Positions 1 to 9,305 are shown, numbered from the stretch's first letter. The stretch: DNA of 64,000 bases from Arthrobacter sp. PM3 (GCF_003352915.1 NZ_CP022314.1:1391295-1455294), one strand, 5' to 3'. Made by a program: numbers and translations. Notes: generated by a model from the letters alone, not told the origin.

Positions 1-261
1 TCCATCACTCGCGGCACAGCCACGCAGCGGCATGATCCGGGGGTCTGCACTCCCCCTTTTCCTGCCAGCGGTACCGGCTTCCGGCACCTGCTGTCGCGTT
101 CCGTCCGTTGATACAGCTGTCCCGCAGGTGGTGAGACGGTGAGTCTCTACGCCATGCGGCCCGGAACCATGAGGCCGCATGCCCGCGGGGCATCCGTATT
201 TTTTTCAACCGTAGGCATGGCCGTCCGCATCCGCTAGACGTGCCGGTCGACTATGTGGCTA

Positions 262-285
262 TCCGCACCAACTTTGTGGTGCGGA
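262..285 (-). terminator. Hairpin after M18 aminopeptidase gene
   Basis: A 9-bp perfect stem (TCCGCACCA at 262-270 with TGGTGCGGA at 277-285) and a 6-base loop lie just beyond the stop codon at 301 of the minus-strand peptidase gene. There is no clear U-tract, so it may stabilise the 3' end rather than end transcription by itself. I see no gene in bases 1-261. Confidence 0.5.
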
Positions 286-300
286 CCAGACCCCGGACCT

Positions 301-1611
301 TCACGCCGCCGTGCGGAAGAACAGCTCGGTCACCTCCGCCAGCCGGCGCGGGTCCTCGACGCCGCACAGTTCGCGCGCCGAGTGCATCGACAGCAGCGGC
401 ACCCCGACGTCGACCGTCCTGATCCCCAGCCGGGTGGCCGTGAGCGGGCCGATCGTCGAGCCGCACGGCATCACGTTGTTGGAGACGAACTCCTGGTACG
501 GAACGCCGGCCTCGGTGCACAGCCGCGCCCAGTAGGCGGCACCGGCGGCATCTGTGGCGTAGCGCTGGTTCGCGTTGATCTTCAGCAGCGGCCCGCCGTT
601 GAGGACCGGGCGGTTGGCGGGATCGTGCCGCTCCGGGTAGTTCGGGTGCACGGCATGGCCGGCATCCGCCGACACGCAGAACGACGCCGCGAACGCCTGC
701 CGCCGCTGGCTTGCCGTGGCGTCGAGCCCGTCGGAGATCCGCACCAGGATGTCTTCAAGGACAGGCCCGCACGCACCGGACCTCGACGCCGAGCCGATCT
801 CCTCGTGATCGAAGGCGGCCAGCACGGCGATCGGCGCCTCTTCCGGCAGCGGTGTCCCGGCGTGCGCGATCAGCGCTGTCAGCCCGGCGTGCGTCGCGGA
901 GAGGTTGTCGAGCCTGCCGGAGGCGAAGAACTCGCCCTTCGCACCGAACACCGCCGGAGCCTGGGTGTCGGCGATGACGATGTCGTACCCGCCGATCTGC
1001 GCCGGGTCCACCGCGGCGCCAGCGACCCGCGCCGCGAGCAGGCCGAGCAGGTCCTCGGCGGCAGGATCGCCCAATCCGAACACCGGGTTCATGTGCTGCT
1101 GCTTGTCCAGGGCCAGCCCGTCATTCACTGCCCGGTCCAGGTGGATGGCCAGCTGCGGGAAGCGCAGCAGCGGGCCGGTGGCCGTGAGGTGCTGCGTGCC
1201 GTCGCGCATAACGAGGCGGCCGGCGAGCTGGAGTTCGCGGTCCAGCCAGGAGTTCAGGAGCGGCCCGCCGTAGACTTCGACGCCGGCCTGGAGCCAGCCG
1301 AACCTGCCAGTGGTGGGCTTCGGCTTGAGTTTGAACGACGGCGAGTCCGTGTGGGCGCCGAGGATGTTGAAGCCGGTGGTCGCGCCGGCGCCGGCGGGCA
1401 GCACCCAGGCGATGAGCGCGCCGTCGCGGATCACGTAGAACTTGCCGCCCGCGGCGGATGCCGGCCAGGGCAGCAGTTCATCGAGTCCCGTGAAGCCGGC
1501 CGCGTCGAGCCGGCGTGCCGCCTCCCGGACGGCGTGGAAGCTCGACGGCGACGCGCTGACGTAGGCGCCGAGGTCCTGGATGTGGTCTGCGGCAGTGCTC
1601 GGTGTTGGCAT
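301..1611 (-). CDS. M18 family aminopeptidase
   Basis: A 436-residue cytosolic metallo-aminopeptidase that removes N-terminal residues (typically Asp/Glu or hydrophobic) from peptides. The M18 two-metal site is visible: the HTDSPSFKLKP segment supplies a His ligand and neighbouring Asp, DHEEIGS the general-base/ligand Glu pair, and SADAGHAVHPNYPE further ligands near the C-terminal third. Length is normal for bacterial M18 enzymes (about 430). The frame extends upstream to 1680, but the added residues are repeat-like Arg/Ala sequence; the ATG at 1611 (MPTPSTAADHI) starts right at the conserved N-terminus and is preferred. It is a stand-alone gene with intergenic repeats upstream and a hairpin downstream. 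Confidence 0.92.
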   Translation of the reverse strand: MPTPSTAADHIQDLGAYVSASPSSFHAVREAARRLDAAGFTGLDELLPWPASAAGGKFYVIRDGALIAWVLPAGAGATTGFNILGAHTDSPSFKLKPKPTTGRFGWLQAGVEVYGGPLLNSWLDRELQLAGRLVMRDGTQHLTATGPLLRFPQLAIHLDRAVNDGLALDKQQHMNPVFGLGDPAAEDLLGLLAARVAGAAVDPAQIGGYDIVIADTQAPAVFGAKGEFFASGRLDNLSATHAGLTALIAHAGTPLPEEAPIAVLAAFDHEEIGSASRSGACGPVLEDILVRISDGLDATASQRRQAFAASFCVSADAGHAVHPNYPERHDPANRPVLNGGPLLKINANQRYATDAAGAAYWARLCTEAGVPYQEFVSNNVMPCGSTIGPLTATRLGIRTVDVGVPLLSMHSARELCGVEDPRRLAEVTELFFRTAA

Positions 1612-1718
1612 GGCTTCGAGTCTAGCCCGGCCCGCGACGGCCCGGACCCTGACGCTGAGGCCCGCGGCGGACGCGGACATGCCCTCCCTCCGCGCCGAAG
1701 AGTGGACATGAGGGCACT

Positions 1719-1880
1719 ATGTCCAGTGCTGGGCGTCGGGGGAGGGCATGTCCCGTGGTGAGGGTCAACTCGGGGGAGCATGTCCAGTGCTGGGCGCCGG
1801 GGGAGGGCATGTCCGGTGGGTGGGGTCAGCGCGGGGGAGCATGTCCAGTCCTGGGCGCCGGGGGAGGACATGTCCCGCAG
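1719..1880. repeat. 61-bp tandem repeat, three copies
   Basis: ATGTCCAGT recurs at 1719, 1780 and 1841, exactly 61 bp apart. Each unit contains a second GCATGTCC or ACATGTCC core after CTGGGCGNCGGGGGAGG. Copies 1 and 2 are complete, copy 3 is cut after about 40 bp. The array fills the gap between the amino-acid permease stop and the aminopeptidase start. Several short ATG-initiated frames run through it but are only by-products of the repeat. Function unknown; it resembles a dispersed intergenic element rather than an operator. Confidence 0.85.
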
Positions 1881-1905
1881 TACGGCCCCCGCGGGGTGCG
1901 GGATC

Positions 1906-3408
1906 CTACGCCTCGGTGCGGGCCCCCGCGCCGGCCGACCCGGTGCGGGCCCCGGCTGCCTCCAGGTCGGCACGCTTCGCCGCGGCCCCGCCCACAGCAT
2001 CCGAAGCCCGCCCGGCGGGAGCGGCGGAAGCAGCACCCGCCGCCGGGGCGGCCGCTGCAGCGCCGTTCCTGCGGTACCGGAAGACGCCGATCCCCACCAC
2101 CACGGCGGCGAGGGCCAGCGAGAGCACCAGCGATTCCCGCGTGGATTCCAGGATCACCATGCCGATCAGGAGGGCGACGATGCTGCCGATGGCCACCCAG
2201 GTCAGGTACGGGAAGAGCCACATCTTCAGCTGCAGGTCCTTGGCCGCGGCGCCCATGCGCCGGCGCAGCACCAGCTGGGAGGCGGTGATTACGAGCCACA
2301 CAAACAGGGCGATGGCTCCGGAGGTGTTGACCAGGAACAGGAAGACGGTGTCCGGGGCGATGTAGTTCAGGCCCACCGTGATGAAGCCGACCACCGTGGA
2401 GGCCAGCACCGCGGCGGAGGGCACGCCGGTCTTGGAAATCCGCATCCAGGACCGGGGTGCATCCCCGCGCCGGGACAGTGAGAACAGCATGCGGCTGGCG
2501 GTGTAAAGGCCGGAATTCAGGCAGGAGAGCACCGAGGTCAGCACCACGATGTCCATGATGGTGCCGGCGCCGGGGATGCCGAACAGTTCGATGACGGCCA
2601 CGTAGGGGCTCTTGGCGACGGAGGCCGAGTTCCACGGCAGCAGGGTGACCACAATGGCGATGGAACCGATGTAGAAGACGAGGATGCGCCAGACGGTGGA
2701 CTTCACGGCCTTCTTGACGGCGTCGACCGGGTTCTCGGATTCGCCTGCGGCGATGGTGGCGATCTCGGCGCCGAAGAAGGAGAAGACGACGACGAGGATG
2801 CCGGCCAGGACGGCCCCGGGACCGTTGGGCATGAACCCGCCGTTGCCGATCAGGTTGTCCAGTCCGGGCGCCGGGACGCCGGGGATGAGGCCGAGGATCG
2901 CGGCGACGCCGAAGATCAGGAACAGCACGATGGCCGCCACCTTGATGGACGCGAACCAGAACTCGAATTCGCCGTACGACTTCACGGACCCGAGGTTGGT
3001 CAGCGTCAACAGCACCATGAGGGCCAGCGCCCACACCCACTGGTCGATGCCGGGGACCCAGCGGTGCATGATGGCTGCCCCGGCCGTGGCTTCGATGCCG
3101 AGGACAATGATCCAGAACCACGCGTAGAGCCAGCCGATGCTGAAACCGGCCCAGCGGCCCAGGGCCTTGTCCGCGTAGGTGGAGAAGGATCCGGTTTCCG
3201 GGTTGGCGGCGGCCATTTCACCCAGCATCCGCATGACGAGGATGACGACCAGTCCCGCCGCGGCGTAGGCCACCAGGATGCCGGGGCCGGCCTGCTGGAT
3301 CGCCGCGCCCGAACCGACAAATAGTCCGGCGCCGATCACCCCGGCGATGGCGATCATGGACAGATGCCTGGGTTTCAACGATTTTGATAGCTGCTGGTCA
3401 GCGTGCAT
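1906..3408 (-). CDS. APC-superfamily amino-acid permease
   Basis: A 500-residue cytoplasmic-membrane proton/amino-acid symporter. The N-terminal LKPRHLSMIAIAGVIGAGLFVGSG is the diagnostic first-helix motif of the amino acid transporter (AAT) group, which includes GABA, Asn, Pro and aromatic permeases. About twelve hydrophobic segments follow; FFGAEIATIAAGESENP, in the sixth-helix region, is typical of GabP/AnsP-like members. The C-terminal 50 residues are an Ala-rich soluble tail of low complexity (AAAAAPAAGAASAA), longer than usual. The ATG at 3408 (MHADQQLSK) is preceded by GAAGGACGG at good spacing; an in-frame start at 3489 lacks this. Substrate cannot be settled from sequence. Confidence 0.93.
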   Translation of the reverse strand: MHADQQLSKSLKPRHLSMIAIAGVIGAGLFVGSGAAIQQAGPGILVAYAAAGLVVILVMRMLGEMAAANPETGSFSTYADKALGRWAGFSIGWLYAWFWIIVLGIEATAGAAIMHRWVPGIDQWVWALALMVLLTLTNLGSVKSYGEFEFWFASIKVAAIVLFLIFGVAAILGLIPGVPAPGLDNLIGNGGFMPNGPGAVLAGILVVVFSFFGAEIATIAAGESENPVDAVKKAVKSTVWRILVFYIGSIAIVVTLLPWNSASVAKSPYVAVIELFGIPGAGTIMDIVVLTSVLSCLNSGLYTASRMLFSLSRRGDAPRSWMRISKTGVPSAAVLASTVVGFITVGLNYIAPDTVFLFLVNTSGAIALFVWLVITASQLVLRRRMGAAAKDLQLKMWLFPYLTWVAIGSIVALLIGMVILESTRESLVLSLALAAVVVGIGVFRYRRNGAAAAAPAAGAASAAPAGRASDAVGGAAAKRADLEAAGARTGSAGAGARTEA

Positions 3409-3693
3409 GGAAGCGCCGTCCTTCGTGGGGGTCCAGGGCCGCTCGGATGCCGGCACGGCATGGATTCCATACGGTGCGGCGGGCCACAATGTCGTTTCAC
3501 CCTAAACGCCGTCGCACAGGGCCCGTCTTGTGCAGTCCTCCAAATGGAGCCGGAACAAACGGGGCCATGCTCCAACATAAAGGCACAGAGAGCAACCAAT
3601 GTTGCCTCAAGGGCAATTCGGTAATGTGCCTGAAACCACTGCTTCAGAAGCTACCGGCCGGTTCCCGGCTGTCCGGCCTTTTGTGACGCGGTC

Positions 3694-4398
3694 CTAATAG
3701 TCCGCGTTGCTCGGCACCACGAGGCCGGTCTCGTACGCGTATACGACAGCCTGGACGCGGTCGCGCAGGTGAAGCTTGGTGAGGATCCGGCGCACGTGCG
3801 TCTTGACAGTGGCCTCGGACAGGAAATACCGGTGGGCGATCTCGGCATTGGAGAGTCCCTCCGCCATCGCCCCGAGCATCTCGGCCTCCCGCGGGGTGAG
3901 GTCCTCCAGCAGCGGGTCCCGCGCCGGGCGGGCGGGAACGCCGGCACCGCCGGGGACGCCGGCACCGCGGACATAGGTCTCCAGGAGCCGCTGCGTGACC
4001 CGCGGGGCGACGACGGCGTCTCCGCTGGCCACGACCCGGACGGCGCTGACGAGTTCGTCCGGGGCCACGTCCTTGAGGAGGAACGCCGAGGCCCCGGCCC
4101 GCAGCCCGGCGAAGGCGTATTCGTCGAGGTCAAACGTGGTCAGGATGATGATTTTGGCCGCGGATCCCGCGGACGTGATGGCCCGGGTCGCCTCGATCCC
4201 GTCCAGAACCGGCATCCGCACGTCCATCAGGACGACGTCCGGCGCGAGCTCGCGGACGTGACGGACCGCTTCGGCCCCGTCGGACGCCTCCCCCACGACG
4301 CACAAGTCGTCTTCACCCTCCAGGATGAGGCGGAACCCCATCCTGAGCAGCGGCTGGTCATCGACCAGCAGAACGCGAATCGGTGGTTTGTCGGCCAC
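3694..4398 (-). CDS. NarL/LuxR-family response regulator
   Basis: A 234-residue DNA-binding response regulator. The receiver domain (about residues 6-125) has the acidic pair in LLVDDQP, the phospho-acceptor Asp in VVLMDVRMP, and the conserved Lys in FLLKDVAPDE. A LuxR-type helix-turn-helix follows (LTPREAEMLGAMAEGLSNAEIA to TVKTHVRRILTKL, about 165-220). GTG at 4398 behind a GAGGGGG ribosome site is the likely start. It overlaps the end of the upstream kinase gene by 41 bases, so the two are translationally coupled. An earlier in-frame ATG at 4458 would add the repetitive peptide MKNLKTLKTLQTL, an antiphase reading of the kinase C-terminus. With the ABC transporter genes upstream, it probably responds to an envelope signal or drug. 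Confidence 0.93.
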   Translation of the reverse strand: MADKPPIRVLLVDDQPLLRMGFRLILEGEDDLCVVGEASDGAEAVRHVRELAPDVVLMDVRMPVLDGIEATRAITSAGSAAKIIILTTFDLDEYAFAGLRAGASAFLLKDVAPDELVSAVRVVASGDAVVAPRVTQRLLETYVRGAGVPGGAGVPARPARDPLLEDLTPREAEMLGAMAEGLSNAEIAHRYFLSEATVKTHVRRILTKLHLRDRVQAVVYAYETGLVVPSNADY

Positions 4399-5779
4399 TG
4401 TGCCCCCTCGTTTGCGTTGCAGTGTCTGAAGTGTCTTCAGTGTCTTCAGGTTCTTCATGGCAGTTCAGCTCGGCGTGCACCCGCCAGCCGCCGTCGCCGG
4501 ACCGTCCGGCGTGCACGGTCCCGGCGTAGATGCGGGCCCGCTCGCGCATCCCGGCGATTCCTTGCCCGGTGCCGGGGGATGCCGGGGCGCCGCCTGCGGT
4601 TGCGGCGGAGTCGACGGTGCCCCGGCCGTCGTCGACGACGTCGATGGTGACCCGGGACCCGTCCCGGAGAATATGCACATCTACCCGGCTAAGCGCCCGG
4701 CCGTAGCGCAGCACGTTGGTCAGCGACTCCTGGACGATCCGGTACACGGTCAGCTGGAACGCCGCGTCCGCGGGCAGCGAGGGCCCGGTGTGCGTGTAAT
4801 GCAGCGGCAGGCCCGCGGTGCGGAAGCCCTCCAGCAGCTTGGTCAGGTTGCCGCCGGCCACCAGCGGCTCGCGCGGGGCATGTCCAGCGGCGCCGGCGTC
4901 GTCGCGCAGCACGCCCAGGACGCTGCGCATGTCCGCCAGTGCGGTGCGCCCCGTCCGGGACAGTTCCGCGAGGACGCCCGCGGCGCGCCCGGGATCTTTC
5001 CTGACCACGACGGCGGCGCCGTCCGACAGGCTGATCATGACCGTCAGCGAGTGGGCCACGACGTCGTGCATTTCCCGGGCGATCCGGTTCCGTTCGGTGA
5101 CCGAGCCCAGTTGCCGGGCCCGGGCGGCCCAGGCCGCAATTTCGTGCTCGTGCTCGCGCCGCTGCCGGACCGAGATCCCGATCCCGGCGGCGATCACATT
5201 GGACAGGGTGATGCTGATGGCGGCTGCGATGCTCGCCACCAGCTGGAAGTTCTCCGGGCTGCTGACCGCCATGTCCGGAAGCCTGCCGTCGAGAGGTCCG
5301 ACGGCCAGCGTGAAGTACAGGAGCACCAGCGGGGCCGTCGTCAGGGCCAGGGCCGCCACGGTGAACCGCCGGGTGCGGACCAGGGCCACGGAGTACAGCG
5401 AAAACCAGAGCCCGGCGGAGACATTGGATCCCCAGGGATGAAGGAACGTGGCGGACAGTTCCAGCGACGCCACGGCCGCCGCCACCAGCACCGGACGGGT
5501 CCGCCGGAAGAGCAGGACGGGGCCGGCCGCGGCGAGCAGCAATGCCACCGGCCAGTCGCCGTCGGCAATGGACTCGACCGCCGTCGGCGTGACCAGGACC
5601 AGGTAGCAGAGCATCACCAGGACATCCATGACCCGCGGACGGGCGAACAGGTAGCGCCGAATCCGGCCCCGCCGGCGGGCGGTCAGTTCGGCAAGGGACG
5701 CGTCAGCCTGTCCGGCCGGCGCGTCCCTTGCAGGCACAGCGTCTATGGGCACTGCGTCCAAGGGCACCGCATCGATCAT
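4358..5779 (-). CDS. HisKA_3-type sensor histidine kinase
   Basis: A 473-residue membrane sensor that autophosphorylates and passes phosphate to the adjacent regulator. Residues roughly 45-200 hold several membrane helices with short loops and no large extracellular domain (intramembrane-sensing type). The dimerisation/phospho-acceptor box is RNRIAREMHDVVAHSLTVM (His about 235-240). The HATPase_c domain shows the N-box region FQLTVYRIVQESLTNVLRYG and the G1 box VVDDGRGT. The N-terminus begins with a short repeat (DAVPLDAVPIDAVPA) that looks unstructured, so a later start is possible. The gene starts 30 bases after the ABC permease stop, in one operon. Confidence 0.93.
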   Translation of the reverse strand: MIDAVPLDAVPIDAVPARDAPAGQADASLAELTARRRGRIRRYLFARPRVMDVLVMLCYLVLVTPTAVESIADGDWPVALLLAAAGPVLLFRRTRPVLVAAAVASLELSATFLHPWGSNVSAGLWFSLYSVALVRTRRFTVAALALTTAPLVLLYFTLAVGPLDGRLPDMAVSSPENFQLVASIAAAISITLSNVIAAGIGISVRQRREHEHEIAAWAARARQLGSVTERNRIAREMHDVVAHSLTVMISLSDGAAVVVRKDPGRAAGVLAELSRTGRTALADMRSVLGVLRDDAGAAGHAPREPLVAGGNLTKLLEGFRTAGLPLHYTHTGPSLPADAAFQLTVYRIVQESLTNVLRYGRALSRVDVHILRDGSRVTIDVVDDGRGTVDSAATAGGAPASPGTGQGIAGMRERARIYAGTVHAGRSGDGGWRVHAELNCHEEPEDTEDTSDTATQTRGHSGRQTTDSRSAGR

Positions 5780-5809
5780 GCTCCGAGCCTAGACGTTCGG
5801 GGCCCCGGC

Positions 5810-6700
5810 CTAGACGTCCCGCTTCTTGAGCAGGACCGCGGCCAGGACCACGGGGATCACCACCCACGCGCCCAGGACCAGGCCGGCCTGCCAGGCTTCC
5901 AGGGTGTTCGGGACGTGTTCCACCGCCGTGAGCGGCTCCACCGTGTTGCCGGGCAGGTACTTGCGGGCCTCCACGAAGAAGTCGCCCGGAATGAGCTGGA
6001 AAGCGATGGGCGCCACGAAGAACAGGCCCACCAGGCTCATGATGCCGCCGGCGGAGTTGCGGATCAGCGTCCCCAAGGCCATGCCGATCGCCGCGACGGC
6101 GGCCACGTAGATGCTGTTGACGATCAGCAGCTTGACCGACTGCGAGCTGCCCATGTCCAGGCCCAGGCCGTAGTTGTCCAGGATCGGCACCGACACGAAC
6201 CCGGCGGCCAGGGTGGACGCGGCGGTGATGACGAAGGACGTCACACCCACCACCACGAGCTTCGCCGCGAACGCGGGGATGCGCTTGGGCACGGCAGCGA
6301 ACGTCGAGCGTGCCATGCCGGTAGTGAATTCCGAGCTCATCAGCAGCACCCCGAGGGAGCCGAGGATCAGCTGGGCGAACGCGATCCCGGAGGTGGGGAC
6401 CCCGACGGCGAGGTCTCCGCCCTGCGCCGCGAACTGGGCGGCCGCCTGCGGGTCCGAGGCCGCGGCCTCGGAGAACTGTCCCGTGCCCCAGGCCGAAAGC
6501 GCCCCGAAGCCCACCATGACCGCCACGGTGGAGCCGAGCAGGATCAGGGTGGAGAGCAGGGTGCGGAACTTGATGAATTCGGAGTTGAGGACCCGCGCGA
6601 AGCTGGGGCCGGGGCCGGAACTGGTGCCGTTGCCGGTCCGCTGGTGGCCGGTGGCGGCGCCGCGGGGCGAGGGCGTGGATTCAACGGTGGTTGAGCTCAT
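5810..6700 (-). CDS. ABC-2 type transporter permease subunit
   Basis: A 296-residue integral membrane protein, the membrane half of an ABC exporter. A soluble N-terminal 30 residues (Ser/Gly/Pro-rich) is followed by FARVLNSEFIKFRTLLST, a typical start of ABC-2 permeases, and six hydrophobic segments. The ATG at 6700 lies 3 bases after the stop of the ATPase gene, indicating obligate co-expression. With the ATPase upstream and the two-component system downstream it forms a four-gene operon resembling antibiotic or antimicrobial-peptide export modules. Substrate is not evident. Confidence 0.9.
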   Translation of the reverse strand: MSSTTVESTPSPRGAATGHQRTGNGTSSGPGPSFARVLNSEFIKFRTLLSTLILLGSTVAVMVGFGALSAWGTGQFSEAAASDPQAAAQFAAQGGDLAVGVPTSGIAFAQLILGSLGVLLMSSEFTTGMARSTFAAVPKRIPAFAAKLVVVGVTSFVITAASTLAAGFVSVPILDNYGLGLDMGSSQSVKLLIVNSIYVAAVAAIGMALGTLIRNSAGGIMSLVGLFFVAPIAFQLIPGDFFVEARKYLPGNTVEPLTAVEHVPNTLEAWQAGLVLGAWVVIPVVLAAVLLKKRDV

Positions 6701-6703
6701 GGC

Positions 6704-7645
6704 TTACTTGCCTCCGGCTTCGACGGGAACGGCGCCCGTGGTGATCAGCGAGTGGTATTCGACCTCGTCCTTGGTCAGTTCCATGTAGGCCTCTTCGAGG
6801 CTGGCCGTCAGCGGCGTGAGTTCGTAGACCAGGACCTGGTTTTCCAGTGCCGCCGCGGCGATCTGGCGGGCGTCCAGTCCCGTCACTTCCAACAGTTCGC
6901 GCTCCTGGACCTCCACGGAGACGCCCGTCCCGGCCAGCACCTGCATGAGACGCTCGGGCTGGTCGGTGCGGACCCGGGTGCGGCCCTGGCCCTTGCCGGT
7001 GATGATCTCCTGGATCGGGGCGTCCGCGATGATCTTCCCGCGGCCGATCACGATCAGGTGGTCCGCCGTAACAGCCATCTCGCTCATGAGGTGGCTGGAG
7101 AGGAACACCGTGCGGCCCTCGGAGGCCAGGTACTTGACCAGGTTGCGGACCCACACCACCCCTTCGGGATCCAGGCCGTTGACGGGTTCGTCGAGGATGA
7201 CGGTCTGCGGGTCGCCGAGGAGGGCCGCGGCGATGCCCAGCCGCTGGCCCATGCCGAGGGAGAAGCCGCCGACCTTCTTCCGGGCCACCTCGGCCAGCCC
7301 CGTCATCTCGATGACCTCATGGACGCGCTTCTTGGGGATGCTGTGCGTTGCGGCCATGGCCAGCAGGTGGTTGTACGCCGAGCGGCTTGTGTGGACGGCC
7401 TTGGCGTCCAGCAGCGCGCCGACGTCGCGCAGCGGCGCGGCGTGCTTGGTGAGCGGCGATCCGTTGACGGTGACAGAGCCCGACGTCGGCCGGTCCAGTC
7501 CCATGATCATGCGCATGGTGGTGGATTTTCCGGCCCCGTTTGGACCCAGGAAGCCGGTGACCCGGCCGGCTTCGACGGTGAAGTTGACGCCGGCGACGGC
7601 GGTCTTGTCGCCATAAACCTTGGTCAGGCCTCGTGCTTCGATCAT
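6704..7645 (-). CDS. ABC exporter ATP-binding protein
   Basis: A 313-residue nucleotide-binding subunit. Walker A is GPNGAGKST (about 35-43), the signature region is FSLGMGQRLGIAAALL, Walker B is VILDEPVNGLDP, followed by the switch His in FLSSHLMSEM. After the ABC core comes an extension of about 90 residues (from about 215) seen in the DrrA/BcrA-like subfamily paired with ABC-2 permeases. The ATG at 7645 (MIEARGLTKVYG) is behind AAAGGATCG; the longer frame to 7708 adds only Pro/Arg-rich residues. First gene of the exporter-regulator operon. Confidence 0.94.
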   Translation of the reverse strand: MIEARGLTKVYGDKTAVAGVNFTVEAGRVTGFLGPNGAGKSTTMRMIMGLDRPTSGSVTVNGSPLTKHAAPLRDVGALLDAKAVHTSRSAYNHLLAMAATHSIPKKRVHEVIEMTGLAEVARKKVGGFSLGMGQRLGIAAALLGDPQTVILDEPVNGLDPEGVVWVRNLVKYLASEGRTVFLSSHLMSEMAVTADHLIVIGRGKIIADAPIQEIITGKGQGRTRVRTDQPERLMQVLAGTGVSVEVQERELLEVTGLDARQIAAAALENQVLVYELTPLTASLEEAYMELTKDEVEYHSLITTGAVPVEAGGK

Positions 7646-7808
7646 GGAAGCGATCCTTTGCGTAGCGGGTGGTGGTCCGGGAGACCGCAAGTGCGGGCCC
7701 GTCTGCACTCCACGCTACCGACGCCGGCGGCGCATTTCGCCGGTCTCAGGGATGATTCAGGGGCGAATCAGGGTCGTCCGGGAGGATGACATCGTCGGGG
7801 ACATCGGC

Positions 7809-9305
7809 TCAGCCAAGCGGCGAGTAGTAGGTCAGCGCGTCACGGCGGACCGCGAAGTCCACCCGCCGCACGCCGGGCATGACTTCGCCGTCGACGGCCA
7901 GGACCATGGGGCCGTTTCCGGGTTCCACCGTAATCCGGTCCGTTTCGGTGAGGTGGGTGATCCCCGAGGTCGCCACGGTCCCGGTCAGCACCGCCCAGAG
8001 CAGCCGCAGCCGGGCGAACGGCTCGTCGGCCGTGATCATCCGCAGGTCCAGGACGCCGTCGGCCAGAACGGGCCGCACCAGCGGCGCGTGATCGCGGGGG
8101 TAGTAGCGGCCGCGGCCGATGTACAGGATCCACAGCCGGTGCCGGACCCCGTTGACAACCAGGGTGGTGGGCGTGCCGGCGGCGAAAGTCCGGAACATGG
8201 CCACCACACCGGCCAGGGGCTTGCCCAGGGCGGGCTGCAGCTGCTCCCGGCGGCGCACCAGGTTCGGGTAGAGCCCGATGCTGGCCGTATTGAGCATGCT
8301 CAGTTCAAGGCGTTCGGGGCTGTCCGGAAGTCCGCGCTCGACGCTCACATTCCCGATGTCGGCCACGGCGGCCTCCCCGCGCGTCGCGGCCTGCACGGCG
8401 GCCTCCAGGGTGGGTGTCCCGGCATCGCGGGCAAAGTGGTTCAGTGTCCCTCCGGGGAGCACCAGGAGAGGCAGGGAATTTTCGACGGCGGCGGCCGCCG
8501 CGGTGCCCACGGTGCCGTCCCCGCCCCAGACGCCGAGCGCCACGATGCCCGGCCGGGACGCAACCCGGGCGATTTGCGCCGCGATGTCCTCGCCCTGCCC
8601 GATTTCCTGTATATACGCTTTGGGGAATATTTTCTGGAGGGCTTCGACGGTCTCGTCGGCATAGGAGCCGCCGAGGGTGTTGACGGCGATGCCGAGGCCC
8701 TGCCCGTCGGGGAGTTCCGGGGCACGGACGGCGCTGCGGCGGGTGTCCGGGAAGGGCGGCCGGACGGGCCACCATTTGCGGGTCAGCAGCGCCGCGCCGG
8801 CGCCGATCGCGGAGCCGAACAGGACGTCCGAGGGCCAGTGGGCTCCGGTATGGATCCGGGAGTAGGCCACCCCGGCCGCGACGGGAGCCAGTCCCGCGCC
8901 GAGCCCGGGCCGGACCAGTCCGACCCCTAGCGCGAAGGCAACCGCGGAGGCGGAATGGCCCGACGGCATGGAGGAGCTTGTGGGCTGCGGATGGACAAAC
9001 CGGAAGACCGGCAGGTGCTCGGGCAGGGGGCGCCTGCGGGGCAGGAGGGTCTTGAACACCACGTTCGTCACGGCCGACGCCACGCCCTGGGCCAGGAGCC
9101 CGTGAACCGCCGCGCGCCTGGTCTTTCCGGGCACGAGCGCCATCACGCCGGCTATGCCCAGCCAGAGCTTGCCCTTGTTGGCCGCCGCGGACAAGCGGCG
9201 GAAGAATTCATCATGGCTGCCGGCCGGGAGGTGGGAAACCGCGCGCACCAGCCGGCGGTCGAAGGCCGCCAGGCGGCCGGGCGCCTTCCTCAGCATGGTT
9301 CGCAT
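7809..9305 (-). CDS. PAP2 phosphatase fused to diacylglycerol-kinase-like lipid kinase
   Basis: A 498-residue two-domain protein. Residues about 1-190 are a PAP2 (lipid phosphatase) domain with its three motifs: KTLLPRRRP, PSGHSAS and SRIHTGAHWPSDV, including the catalytic His. Residues about 205-498 are a DAGK_cat-type domain with the nucleotide-binding WGGDGTVG and LPGGTLNHFARD, then the C-terminal beta-sandwich typical of YegS/DgkB-like kinases. The combination implies interconversion of phosphorylated and dephosphorylated lipids at the membrane, such as phosphatidate or polyprenyl phosphates. This fusion is known in Actinobacteria. It is a single gene, 163 bases upstream of the exporter operon. 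Confidence 0.92.
   Translation of the reverse strand: MRTMLRKAPGRLAAFDRRLVRAVSHLPAGSHDEFFRRLSAAANKGKLWLGIAGVMALVPGKTRRAAVHGLLAQGVASAVTNVVFKTLLPRRRPLPEHLPVFRFVHPQPTSSSMPSGHSASAVAFALGVGLVRPGLGAGLAPVAAGVAYSRIHTGAHWPSDVLFGSAIGAGAALLTRKWWPVRPPFPDTRRSAVRAPELPDGQGLGIAVNTLGGSYADETVEALQKIFPKAYIQEIGQGEDIAAQIARVASRPGIVALGVWGGDGTVGTAAAAAVENSLPLLVLPGGTLNHFARDAGTPTLEAAVQAATRGEAAVADIGNVSVERGLPDSPERLELSMLNTASIGLYPNLVRRREQLQPALGKPLAGVVAMFRTFAAGTPTTLVVNGVRHRLWILYIGRGRYYPRDHAPLVRPVLADGVLDLRMITADEPFARLRLLWAVLTGTVATSGITHLTETDRITVEPGNGPMVLAVDGEVMPGVRRVDFAVRRDALTYYSPLG

Noticed and set aside
253..1761. A 502-codon plus-strand ORF opposite the M18 aminopeptidase
   Set aside because: Arg/Gly/Ala-rich antisense shadow typical of high-GC genes; the minus-strand frame has full M18 motifs.
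3656..3682. Hairpin with T4 downstream of the first response regulator
   Set aside because: The T-tract is on the plus strand, whereas the adjacent gene is transcribed from the minus strand, so it is not a convincing terminator for that gene.
4457..6694. A 745-codon plus-strand ORF across the kinase and permease genes
   Set aside because: Antisense to two well-supported genes, no motif, composition rich in His/Gln/Gly/Asp as expected from reverse reading.
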